Assembly (NCBI GenBank): GCA_902803035.1
Contig: CADCON010000249.1
Span: forward strand, 1 to 5,066
Source: an uncultured Ruminococcus sp.
GTDB lineage: Bacteria; Bacillota; Clostridia; Oscillospirales; Acutalibacteraceae
DNA: 5,066 nt
Direction of reading: 5' to 3'
The translations under genes were made by a program, and so were the position numbers. A model generated the notes under the pieces. The model made no database searches, was not told the DNA's origin, and was given only the letters and a program-made list of their open reading frames with translations. Positions 1 to 5,066 of the stretch are shown piece after piece (within the stretch, counting starts at the first letter, position 1; each line of letters opens with the position of its first letter).

Positions 1-109
1 AACCGCAGGCAATACTTTGTGTATTAACGAGGATTTTGGCAAAATATGGCGGAAAAGATGCAAGCAGGACGCGTGTGGAGAGATTCTGAACAGGCTCTTA
101 TGTATAGCT
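1..109. other. Intergenic edge sequence downstream of the helicase, no supported gene
   Basis: This stretch lies 3' of the helicase stop codon and runs off the window. It contains a near-palindrome (ATTTTGGCAAAAT, 33-45) and a short inverted repeat (AATAC, five bases, GTATT, 11-25). Neither is followed by a T-run on the minus strand, so no convincing intrinsic terminator for the helicase is visible. A 31-codon plus-strand frame (ATG at 46, stop at 139-141) overlaps the helicase 3' end and has only a poorly spaced AGGA upstream. I do not call it a gene. Confidence 0.5.
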
Positions 110-1771
110 TCAATACTGCTCGCTATAGAGCCTGGCCGTGACCCTTCTGCCGATCACGCGGGTCTTGTTGAGGACGTCAATCACCGCCTGCGCCGACTCC
201 TGCGGCACATCGAAGGTGGCATATTTCTCGGCAATCTCGATTTTCCCGATGCATTTGCCGGGAATGCCCGCTTCATTCGCCACTGTGCCCACGATGTGCT
301 TGGGAAGAAGCCCCGCGCTGCTGCCGAGATTGATATGGATTCTTGCGGTGGGACGGCTGTCGCGCCTGCCCTGTCTGCCGTTATCGCGGCGGGAGTCCCT
401 GTAATTCCGTTCCCTGCGGCGTTCGTGCCCCGCAAAGATGAAATCGTCCGCTTCCGTCGGCATGGCGGCCTTCCCGCCGGAGGTCATTTCGGATTTCAGA
501 AGCGCGGCGGCAATCTCGACGGGTGAAATTCCCTCGTCGGCGAGCTGCTCCACCATATGCAGATATTCGCTCAGATCCTCATTCTCCACGGCGGCGCATA
601 TGCTTCTGGCAAAGCGGCGTCTGCGGCATTCCATCACCTGCGCGCAGGTGGGGATCGTGCTTTTGATGATCTCCTTGCCGGTGTAGTTCATGATGCCGCG
701 AAGCTCCGCCATTTCACGGGAGCCAGTGACAAAGGTGAAGGCCAGTCCCGGTTGTCCGGCGCGTCCTGTCCTGCCGATGCGGTGAACATAGTATTCCATA
801 TCCTGTGGAATGTCATAATTGAAGACCGCGCCGATGCCGCTGACGTCAATGCCTCTGGCCGCCACGTCGGTGGCAATCAGGATATCCACCTTACCGCTGC
901 GGAAGGTATTCATCACATGGTCGCGCGCCTGCTGCTTCATGTCGCCGTGAAGCCCCTCCGCCACATATCCGCGCTGCTGCATTTCGCTCACCAGCTCGTC
1001 CACCTGCTTTTTGGTGTTGCAGAAGATCATCGCCGGTTCGGGGTGATAAACGTCCATCAGGCGGCTCAGGGCTTCCATCTTGTGGGTGTGCGGAATGTTG
1101 TAGTAGTATTCTTTGGTATCATCGACTGTCAGCGCCTTCCGCACCACGCGGATCATCTCCGGGTCGCGCATATAGAGCCGGGTGATTTCCAGAATTTCGG
1201 GCGACATGGTGGCCGAGAAAAGCACCGTCTGCCGCTCCTGCGGAATATCGGCGAAAATCGTGTCGATATCCTCGCGGAATCCCATCGAAAGCATCTCGTC
1301 CGCTTCATCGAGAATGGCGGTTCTCACCTTGTCCAGACAAAGCGTGTGCCGGCGCATATGATCCATGATTCTGCCGGGCGTGCCCACCACGATCTGCACG
1401 CCGCCGCGAAGCGTCCTGATCTGACGCTCGATGTCCTGTCCGCCGTAAATCGCGGCCGCCCTGATCCAGCCGGTGTGACACGTCAGCTTGCGTATTTCAT
1501 CACACGCCTGAATCGCCAGTTCGCGTGTCGGACAGAGAATGAGCGTCTGCACGCCCTTGCCGCCTTCCGCGAGAATGCGCTCGATGGCGGGAATCGCAAA
1601 CGCGGCGGTCTTGCCGGTGCCGGTCTGCGACTGTCCGATGACGTCCCTTCCGCTCATGAGAAGGGGAATGGCCGCGGTCTGAATCGGCGTGGCCTCCTCA
1701 TAGCCTATGTCGTCAATCGCCTGCATCACAGGCTCCGAAAGTCCGAAATCGGTAAATGGTTTTGTCTGCAT
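110..1771 (-). CDS. deaD: DEAD-box ATP-dependent RNA helicase, DeaD/CshA type with C-terminal DbpA-like RNA-binding domain
   Basis: ATP-dependent RNA helicase that locally unwinds RNA duplexes in the cytoplasm. Relatives act in ribosome assembly, mRNA decay and cold adaptation. All core motifs are present in 553 residues: Q motif (GYEEATPIQ, 23-31), motif I SQTGTGKT (48-55), Ia PTRELA (81-86), GG (110-111), Ib TPGR (131-134), motif II DEAD (155-158), III SAT (186-188), IV near 248-254, V TDVAARGID (301-309) and VI HRIGRTGRAG (330-339). An Arg-rich linker (about 450-473) leads to a DbpA-like RNA-binding domain (about 474-550) whose KHIVGTVANEAGI and IGKIEI segments resemble E. coli DeaD. The length and lack of breaks suggest a working gene. 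I chose the ATG at 1771 because GGGGGGAG sits 7 bases upstream. A GTG at 1819 in the same frame would add 16 residues but would read through that ribosome site. The gene is monocistronic as far as visible. DeaD rather than CshA is a family-level choice. Confidence 0.95.
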   Translation of the reverse strand: MQTKPFTDFGLSEPVMQAIDDIGYEEATPIQTAAIPLLMSGRDVIGQSQTGTGKTAAFAIPAIERILAEGGKGVQTLILCPTRELAIQACDEIRKLTCHTGWIRAAAIYGGQDIERQIRTLRGGVQIVVGTPGRIMDHMRRHTLCLDKVRTAILDEADEMLSMGFREDIDTIFADIPQERQTVLFSATMSPEILEITRLYMRDPEMIRVVRKALTVDDTKEYYYNIPHTHKMEALSRLMDVYHPEPAMIFCNTKKQVDELVSEMQQRGYVAEGLHGDMKQQARDHVMNTFRSGKVDILIATDVAARGIDVSGIGAVFNYDIPQDMEYYVHRIGRTGRAGQPGLAFTFVTGSREMAELRGIMNYTGKEIIKSTIPTCAQVMECRRRRFARSICAAVENEDLSEYLHMVEQLADEGISPVEIAAALLKSEMTSGGKAAMPTEADDFIFAGHERRRERNYRDSRRDNGRQGRRDSRPTARIHINLGSSAGLLPKHIVGTVANEAGIPGKCIGKIEIAEKYATFDVPQESAQAVIDVLNKTRVIGRRVTARLYSEQY

Positions 1772-1778
1772 AACTATA

Positions 1779-1786
1779 CTCCCCCC
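1779..1786 (-). promoter_or_regulatory. Ribosome binding site of the helicase
   Basis: On the minus strand GGGGGGAG lies 7 bases before ATG 1771. It is a strong Shine-Dalgarno match and decides the start against the longer frame that begins with GTG at 1819. Confidence 0.85.
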
Positions 1787-1804
1787 GGTTCTGGCGGATA
1801 AAAC

Positions 1805-1834
1805 AGTGCTATCACACACTCATCAAAAAGCACT
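1805..1834 (-). promoter_or_regulatory. Possible hairpin in the helicase 5' leader
   Basis: AGTGCT (1834-1829 read on the minus strand) and AGCACT (1810-1805) are perfect 6-bp complements around an 18-base loop. If the promoter at 1854-1882 is used, this lies in the first third of a leader of about 76 nt, upstream of the ribosome site. DEAD-box cold-shock genes often carry structured leaders, but six pairs and a long loop make this weak. Only three to four T's follow it, so it is not a convincing terminator. Confidence 0.3.
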
Positions 1835-1853
1835 TCTTTCTTTGTACAATTTT

Positions 1854-1882
1854 ATTATAATATATGATTCATGACATTGCAA
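1854..1882 (-). promoter_or_regulatory. Sigma-A-type promoter of the helicase
   Basis: On the minus strand, TTGCAA (1882-1877) is followed after exactly 17 bases by a perfect TATAAT (1859-1854). Predicted transcription start is near 1847, giving a leader of about 76 nt before ATG 1771. The -10 is consensus, the -35 matches 4 of 6, and the surroundings are A+T-rich. It lies downstream of the minus-strand terminator at 1903-1932, so the helicase would not need read-through of that terminator. Confidence 0.75.
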
Positions 1883-1886
1883 ATGT

Positions 1887-1975
1887 AATTATCACAAAGA
1901 AGAAAAAAACCCGATTTTATACAAAAGTCGGGAATTATCATCATAAATTCTATGTATAATATGAATAATTATCAC
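1887..1975. repeat. Three copies of a 9-bp motif AATTATCA[C/T] across the divergent control region
   Basis: AATTATCAC occurs at 1887-1895 and 1967-1975, and AATTATCAT at 1933-1941, all in the same orientation. The first copy is 4 bases from the helicase -35 box, and the third ends 3 bases before the TTGACA of the DUF5662 promoter. The placement would suit regulator half-sites, but an A+T-rich region raises the chance of coincidence. No known regulator consensus is recognised. Confidence 0.4.
1903..1932 (-). terminator. Intrinsic terminator on the minus strand, upstream of the helicase promoter
   Basis: Read on the minus strand, CCCGA, a bulged C, TTTT, a four-base loop GTAT, then AAAA and TCGGG fold into a 9-bp stem. 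It is followed directly by seven T's (1909-1903) and then CTTCTTT. The plus strand has no T-run after the stem, so it works only leftward. No gene on the minus strand lies just upstream, since the neighbour DUF5662 is on the plus strand. It must therefore end either a short transcript started in this intergenic region or antisense transcription from the DUF5662 gene. Confidence 0.75.
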
Positions 1976-1985
1976 CACTTGACAA
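1957..1985 (-). promoter_or_regulatory. Candidate second minus-strand promoter, leading into the terminator
   Basis: On the minus strand TTGTCA (1985-1980, 5 of 6 to TTGACA) is followed after 17 bases by TATTAT (1962-1957, 5 of 6 to TATAAT). A start near 1950 would give an RNA of only about 48 nt before the T-run at 1909-1903. Its -35 overlaps the -35 of the plus-strand DUF5662 promoter, so the two would compete for polymerase. A+T-rich DNA makes spurious promoter matches common. Confidence 0.4.
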
Positions 1986-2007
1986 AATTAATTTTCTGAT
2001 ATAGCAT
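1979..2007 (+). promoter_or_regulatory. Promoter of the DUF5662 gene
   Basis: A perfect TTGACA (1979-1984) is followed after 17 bases by TAGCAT (2002-2007, 4 of 6). An alternative is an extended -10, TG (1997-1998) plus TATAGC (2000-2005), at 15-base spacing. Transcription would begin near 2012-2014, leaving a leader of about 18-20 nt to the GTG at 2032. A perfect TATAAT at 1955-1960 on the same strand has no good -35 and is a less likely alternative. Confidence 0.6.
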
Positions 2008-2024
2008 ATTACCATCCCAAATGC

Positions 2025-2029
2025 AAGGA
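2025..2029 (+). promoter_or_regulatory. Ribosome binding site of the DUF5662 gene, awkwardly spaced
   Basis: AAGGA is the only purine-rich match before the gene. It lies just 2 bases from GTG 2032 and 14 bases from the in-frame ATG 2044, so neither start has ideal 5-10 base spacing. This leaves the start uncertain by four codons. Confidence 0.5.
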
Positions 2030-2031
2030 CA

Positions 2032-2595
2032 GTGTCAGACAAAATGAATTTCGCGGCAAGATTTTTCGGACATCTTCACACCATCAACAGCCACCGGCGT
2101 CAGGTGATTGCCAACTGCTTCCGGGCGGGAATTCCTTTCCGCGGGCTGCTTCACGACCTCAGCAAATACAGCCCCACCGAATTCTGGAACGGGGTGAAAT
2201 ACTATCAGGGTATGCGAAGCCCCAACGAGGCGGAGCGCGAGGACATCGGGTATTCCAGGGCGTGGATGCACCACAAGGGGCGCAACCGCCACCACTTTGA
2301 ATTCTGGACCGATTACGACCCTGTGACGAGAGTCTGTCAGCCGGTCAGAATGCCGGTCAGATTCGTCGCCGAGATGTTCTGCGACCGCATGGCCGCCAGC
2401 AAGACCTATATGAAAAAGAATTACACCGACGCCTCTCCCCTTCAGTATTTTCTCAAGGGCAAGAAGCGCAGAATCATTCACCCCGAAACCTCCGACCTTC
2501 TCGAAAGCTGGCTGACCCTTCTCGCCGAAAAGGGCGAGGACGCGGTTTTTGCCGAGATCCGCAGGGCGGTCAGGGACGCGCGCAAAATACACTGA
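2032..2595 (+). CDS. DUF5662 family protein, HD-hydrolase-like
   Basis: Recognised as DUF5662, a family of small cytoplasmic proteins common in Clostridia with no established biochemical role. Hallmarks are LLHDLSKYSPTEF (39-51), KYYQG (56-60), SPNEAERE (63-70), MHHKGRNRHHFEFW (79-92), MPVRFVAEMFCDRMAASK (107-124) and IIHPET (148-153). His21, His41-Asp42, Lys45, His80-His81, His87-His88 and Asp118 resemble the order of metal ligands in HD-domain phosphohydrolases (H, HD, H/HH, D), so metal-dependent hydrolase activity is an inference, not shown. At 187 residues it appears full length. The start is GTG 2032 or ATG 2044 (183 residues); the conserved part begins after either. The last codons are part of a 38-bp tandem repeat, so the C-terminal tail (about 178-187) may be recently altered. 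The gene stands alone, divergent from the helicase and convergent with the lipoprotein operon, and has its own promoter and terminator. Confidence 0.88.
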   Translation: MSDKMNFAARFFGHLHTINSHRRQVIANCFRAGIPFRGLLHDLSKYSPTEFWNGVKYYQGMRSPNEAEREDIGYSRAWMHHKGRNRHHFEFWTDYDPVTRVCQPVRMPVRFVAEMFCDRMAASKTYMKKNYTDASPLQYFLKGKKRRIIHPETSDLLESWLTLLAEKGEDAVFAEIRRAVRDARKIH

Positions 2596-2650
2596 CCCAC
2601 AGAGCGGTCAGGGACGCGCGCAAAATACGCTGACCCACAGGGCGGTCAGG
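2562..2650 (+). repeat. 38-bp tandem repeat, 2.3 copies, spanning the DUF5662 stop codon
   Basis: Copy 1 is 2562-2599, copy 2 is 2600-2637, and a partial copy 3 is 2638-2650. The full copies differ at only two bases (CAGGG/CAGAG near the start, TACACT/TACGCT near the end). Each full copy contains GGTCAG and CTGACC, perfect 6-bp complements separated by 18 bases, so the RNA of each unit could form a hairpin. Copy 1 encodes the last ten or so residues and the stop codon (TGA 2593-2595), while copy 2 and the partial copy 3 are untranslated. The simplest origin is tandem duplication of the gene's 3' end. Confidence 0.9.
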
Positions 2651-2668
2651 CTCCGTAACGGCGCCTTC

Positions 2669-2728
2669 AAAAAAATCAGACCTGTGCGCGATCCGTCGTT
2701 ACTTCCGGCGGAACGGCACAGGTCTTTT
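2669..2728. terminator. Bidirectional intrinsic terminator between convergent units
   Basis: AGACCTGTGC (2678-2687) and GCACAGGTCT (2716-2725) are perfect 10-bp complements around a 28-base interior. On the plus strand the stem runs into TTTT and then CTGCTTTT, ending the DUF5662 transcript. On the minus strand it is followed by GA and then seven T's (2675-2669), ending the phosphatase-lipoprotein transcript. The interior can form further short G+C pairs (CCG 2693-2695 with a CGG near 2706-2712). Confidence 0.85.
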
Positions 2729-2903
2729 CTGCTTTTCATTCAATTATACTCATCTCAGATTGAAAGAAGACAATTATTTGCGAGGATATTTTGTGTCCTG
2801 CGAGGAAGAGGACGACGACAGGCTGATGCCTGCCTGGGACGATGACGAAGCATGGCGCAAAACAAACCGCAAAGAATGTCTGATTTTAGTCGAAGATTTC
2901 GTA
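2729..2903. other. Intergenic region between the terminator and the lipoprotein gene, no supported gene
   Basis: With the repeat and terminator it completes a gene-free gap of about 308 bases (2596-2903). It would be the 3' untranslated region of the lipoprotein mRNA. On the plus strand it stays open in one frame rich in Asp and Glu, with a GAGGA site (2782-2786) six bases before GTG 2793 and a TATACT (2745-2750) without a good -35. That frame runs on for almost 600 bases antisense to the lipoprotein gene, which argues against a real gene. A decayed fragment of a small acidic protein cannot be excluded. Confidence 0.5.
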
Positions 2904-4382
2904 TTATACGATGGTCACCCTGGCCAGCTCATACAGACCGTTGCGGATCTCATGGTCATTGGAAAGCCTGAGGGGCATGACATTGCCGGTAACGGTTTCG
3001 GCGGGATTGACAAAGCGCATACTGACGGTGTATTCGCCCGCCTTGAGATCCTCGGGAATGAAGAACGCCGACGACGCCGTTTCCCCCGGCAGAAGCCCGG
3101 ACAGCGCGAGATCCTCTTCGCGGTACCTGTACACCATATTCCCCTGCGCGTCGGTCATGCGGTACTCGATGTGCCAGTCGTAATAAAAGGGCGCGATTCC
3201 CTCGTTGCCGAGCATCACCTCCAGCTTGGAAGTACGGTTCTTCGCGGCAACCGATTCAATGTAGAGATCGTAGCCGAAGCTCCCGGCAACCTTGCGGAAT
3301 TCCGTGTATTCATCGGAATTCAGATCCGGAATGCCGCCCGATCCCACGCCCAGCAGCCACGACATATGGAACTGGCCGATGCAGTAATCCAGCGCTTCCC
3401 GCTCGGTGCCGCTCCAAAGGGGACCGAACGGCTCCTTGTACATCTGCCCCGACAGCTCGCCGCCGAACATCTGGGTTTGCCATAAATCCCACAGCGGCTC
3501 GTACCGGCCTCCGTCGCCGTTGATAAAATCATAGAACTGCTGCAGGGTGCCGTAGGTGTAATCCTGCTTTTTCAGGAGAGCCTTCCATTCCCGGCTGACC
3601 TTATGGAAATCCGATGTATTGAACATGAAATTGTCGTCGTGATAGCCGATCGGATATTCGCTGGCGTGGCCGAGAGAGGGATTGCGCCCCATAAGCTTCG
3701 TAGTCTTGAAGGAAGAAACATATGTTTCAATGATCCTTCTAAGATTGTCGTCGGTCATCACGCAGCGGGGATTCCGGCATTCCGACATATTCCACTCGCC
3801 CCATGAGCCGTAAAGCCCCATCTGAATCACGGCAATCACCGGGTTGCCGTCGTACTTCCTGCCGAACATTCCGATGAAATCCGTCATGCAGCCGATCAGC
3901 TTTTCGTTGTTGAAATCCGGATATTCCAGCGTTCCGCCGGCGACCCTGTTGGAACAGATATCCCCGGCTTCCTTCAGCTCATGGTAAAGCGTTTCCGGCA
4001 AGAACAGCCCCGTCTGCCCGTCATCCACATGGCCGGGATCGAGCATATACACTCTCACGATTGCGGAATGTCCCCTTCCGGCGACCTTGGAGAGCTTCTG
4101 ATCCAATTCAGCGGTATCCAGTCCTCCCGCGCCGTCCGCGTAGGTATAGATTTCGTTGAATTTCACGCCGATATATTCCAGCGAGGAATCCTGATCCGCC
4201 TTGCCGTAGAAGGAGGCAAAGCCCTTCATGGGATTGGGAATCTGCGTTTCCGTGCGGTTGAATTCATGGGGCACAATCGATACCTCGCGGCTTTGGCAGG
4301 CTGACGCCTGAAGCATGAATGCCGCGAGAATGACAGCCGCCATCACGCGCACCGCCCTGTGAACCGTATTGTGTTTCATCAT
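2904..4382 (-). CDS. Predicted secreted lipoprotein, DUF4874/DUF4832 family, glycosidase-like TIM barrel
   Basis: A cell-surface protein of unproven activity. Residues 1-29 form an export signal: basic HNTVHRAVR, a hydrophobic run (about 13-25), then ASA-Cys29, an imperfect lipobox suggesting lipid anchoring. The mature part starts with NPMKGF (50-55), typical of DUF4874. The segment GLYGSWGEW (189-197) resembles the end of strand four in clan-A glycoside hydrolases, making Glu196 a candidate acid residue. DUF4832 features follow: IGYHDDNF (245-252), FGGELSG (306-312), FHMSWLL (338-344), a NEGIAPFYYDW segment (393-403) and a beta-sandwich-like tail with LLPGETAS and AGEYTVSMRF (430-457). Its 492 residues fit the family. 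Its start ATG overlaps the phosphatase stop as ATGA, so translation is coupled. The second ATG (4379) is better spaced from the AGGTGA site and may be the true start (491 residues). Carbohydrate as substrate is inferred only from fold resemblance. Confidence 0.85.
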   Translation of the reverse strand: MMKHNTVHRAVRVMAAVILAAFMLQASACQSREVSIVPHEFNRTETQIPNPMKGFASFYGKADQDSSLEYIGVKFNEIYTYADGAGGLDTAELDQKLSKVAGRGHSAIVRVYMLDPGHVDDGQTGLFLPETLYHELKEAGDICSNRVAGGTLEYPDFNNEKLIGCMTDFIGMFGRKYDGNPVIAVIQMGLYGSWGEWNMSECRNPRCVMTDDNLRRIIETYVSSFKTTKLMGRNPSLGHASEYPIGYHDDNFMFNTSDFHKVSREWKALLKKQDYTYGTLQQFYDFINGDGGRYEPLWDLWQTQMFGGELSGQMYKEPFGPLWSGTEREALDYCIGQFHMSWLLGVGSGGIPDLNSDEYTEFRKVAGSFGYDLYIESVAAKNRTSKLEVMLGNEGIAPFYYDWHIEYRMTDAQGNMVYRYREEDLALSGLLPGETASSAFFIPEDLKAGEYTVSMRFVNPAETVTGNVMPLRLSNDHEIRNGLYELARVTIV

Positions 4383-5044
4383 GCATCACCTGTCGCCAAT
4401 AAAAAGATATCGTCGGGCGTGTGCGCGAGATAATCCGCGCCCTCCGCCCGCAGCTCCTCCTCGGAACGGAAGCCCCAGCACACGCCGCATCCGGTAAGCC
4501 CCGCGTTTTTCGCCGTCCTTATATCCACATTGCTGTCGCCCACATACAGCACCCCGCCGCGGTCAAGCCCCAGCTCCGACAGAATGTAAAGGCAGGACGC
4601 GGGATCGGGCTTGACCGGAAATTCCGGTGATTTGCCCAGAATCATGTCAAATGTATCCTCGCCGAAGTACTGCTTCACGATCTGAACGCTGATTTCGTGC
4701 GGCTTATTGGAAAGCACGCACAGACGGATGCCCGCCGCCCTCAGCCTTTGCAGCAGGTCGGCAATACCGGGGTAGGGCGCGGTCTTGACGTCCTTATGCG
4801 CGCTGTAGTACTCGCTGAATTTAGTCAGCGAATCGTCCAGCTCGGCCTGCGGGGTTCCTTCCGGATGAATGCGCCGCATGAGGATCGCGGCTCCGCTGCC
4901 CACGAACCCGCGGTATTGCTCCACCGGATATGTCCGGAGACCCTTGCCGGCGAGGACATAATTGCAGCTGTCCGCCAGATCGTCAAGGGTATTGAGCAAT
5001 GTGCCGTCGAGATCGAAAATGACAGCCTTGTATTCTTTCTTCAA
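4379..5044 (-). CDS. HAD-superfamily phosphatase, phosphoglycolate phosphatase (Gph)-like
   Basis: Cytoplasmic Mg-dependent phosphatase of HAD subfamily IA. Relatives hydrolyse 2-phosphoglycolate, pyrophosphate (PpaX) or other small phosphoesters, and the substrate here cannot be read from sequence. The four HAD motifs are complete: motif I DLDGT (11-15, nucleophile Asp11, general acid Asp13), motif II LSNK (111-114, Ser112), motif III KPDP (145-148, Lys145) and motif IV GDSNVD (169-174, Asp170 and Asp174). A C1-type helical cap fills about residues 17-88, with FVGSGA (47-52) as in Gph proteins. At 221 residues it is typical of the family. The start is TTG 5044, supported by GGGAGG 8 bases upstream and by motif I sitting ten residues in, as usual. 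It is the first visible gene of a minus-strand operon with the lipoprotein; its promoter, and any earlier gene, lies beyond the window edge. Confidence 0.92.
   Translation of the reverse strand: MKKEYKAVIFDLDGTLLNTLDDLADSCNYVLAGKGLRTYPVEQYRGFVGSGAAILMRRIHPEGTPQAELDDSLTKFSEYYSAHKDVKTAPYPGIADLLQRLRAAGIRLCVLSNKPHEISVQIVKQYFGEDTFDMILGKSPEFPVKPDPASCLYILSELGLDRGGVLYVGDSNVDIRTAKNAGLTGCGVCWGFRSEEELRAEGADYLAHTPDDIFLLATGDA
4386..4391 (-). promoter_or_regulatory. Ribosome binding site of the lipoprotein gene, inside the phosphatase 3' end
   Basis: AGGTGA on the minus strand is 3 bases from ATG 4382 and 6 bases from the adjacent in-frame ATG 4379. The spacing favours the second ATG. The site lies within the last codons of the phosphatase gene, as expected for translational coupling. 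Confidence 0.6.
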
Positions 5045-5052
5045 ACCAATTA

Positions 5053-5058
5053 CCTCCC
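5053..5058 (-). promoter_or_regulatory. Ribosome binding site of the phosphatase gene, supports a TTG start
   Basis: GGGAGG lies 8 bases before TTG 5044. No ATG or GTG in frame is better placed, and another TTG (5049-5047) is out of frame, so this strong site decides the start. Confidence 0.8.
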
Positions 5059-5066
5059 GTCTTCCG

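Noticed and set aside
46..141. 31-codon plus-strand frame at the left edge
   Set aside because: It is short, has a ribosome-like AGGA 12 bases away, and overlaps the helicase 3' end. Chance is a sufficient explanation.
557..1801. Plus-strand open frame of 414 codons opposite the helicase
   Set aside because: It is fully antisense to a gene with every DEAD-box motif. The long open frame follows from G+C-rich codon usage on the other strand, and its His/Arg/Gly-rich product resembles no protein I know.
1772..1819. N-terminal extension of the helicase from GTG 1819
   Set aside because: The strong GGGGGGAG site sits inside the extension, directly before ATG 1771, and the conserved protein begins after that ATG.
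1820..2031. Riboswitch or T-box upstream of the helicase or DUF5662
   Set aside because: The leaders from the predicted promoters are short (about 76 and 18 nt) and show no recognisable aptamer core; the terminator precedes the helicase promoter rather than following an aptamer.
2035..2592. Minus-strand open frame of 185 codons opposite the DUF5662 gene
   Set aside because: It mirrors the DUF5662 reading frame almost end to end, lacks a clear ribosome site, and the plus-strand product matches a known family.
2562..2650. CRISPR array
   Set aside because: The 38-bp units abut with no spacers and there are only 2.3 copies, partly coding. It is a plain tandem duplication.
2760..3485. Plus-strand frame (TTG 2760 or GTG 2793) starting in the gap and running into the lipoprotein gene
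   Set aside because: There is a fair GAGGA site before GTG 2793, but most of the frame is antisense to a well-supported gene, and I recognise no family. At most the first 40 or so codons could be a relic.

Overview
The window looks like a piece of chromosome from a Clostridia-type Firmicute, perhaps a gut Oscillospirales/Eubacteriales relative. This is inferred from G+C-rich coding regions next to very A+T-rich intergenic DNA, strong purine Shine-Dalgarno sites, GTG and TTG starts, and a DUF5662 protein, a family I associate mainly with this group. The taxonomy cannot be settled from sequence reading alone.

Layout from left to right. Positions 1-109 hold no supported gene. Positions 110-1771 (minus) encode a complete DeaD-type DEAD-box RNA helicase with a C-terminal DbpA-like RNA-binding domain. 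Positions 1772-2031 are an A+T-rich divergent control region. It holds a good minus-strand promoter for the helicase, a plus-strand promoter for the next gene, a further minus-strand promoter candidate that leads straight into a minus-strand intrinsic terminator, and three copies of a 9-bp motif. Positions 2032-2595 (plus) encode a DUF5662 protein with an HD-hydrolase-like arrangement of histidines and aspartates. A 38-bp tandem repeat straddles its stop codon, and a strong bidirectional terminator follows at 2669-2728. Positions 2726-2903 hold nothing I can name. Positions 2904-5044 (minus) form a two-gene, overlapping operon: a HAD phosphatase of the phosphoglycolate-phosphatase type, then a predicted secreted lipoprotein of the DUF4874/DUF4832 family (TIM-barrel, glycosidase-like).

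The genes do not form one obvious pathway. The helicase is a housekeeping/cold-shock-type RNA remodeller, the DUF5662 gene is a stand-alone unit, and the phosphatase and lipoprotein are translationally coupled. I found no CRISPR array, transposase, phage gene, rRNA or tRNA. The least ordinary parts are the 260-bp divergent control region and the repeat over the DUF5662 stop codon; neither amounts to strong evidence of a new system.
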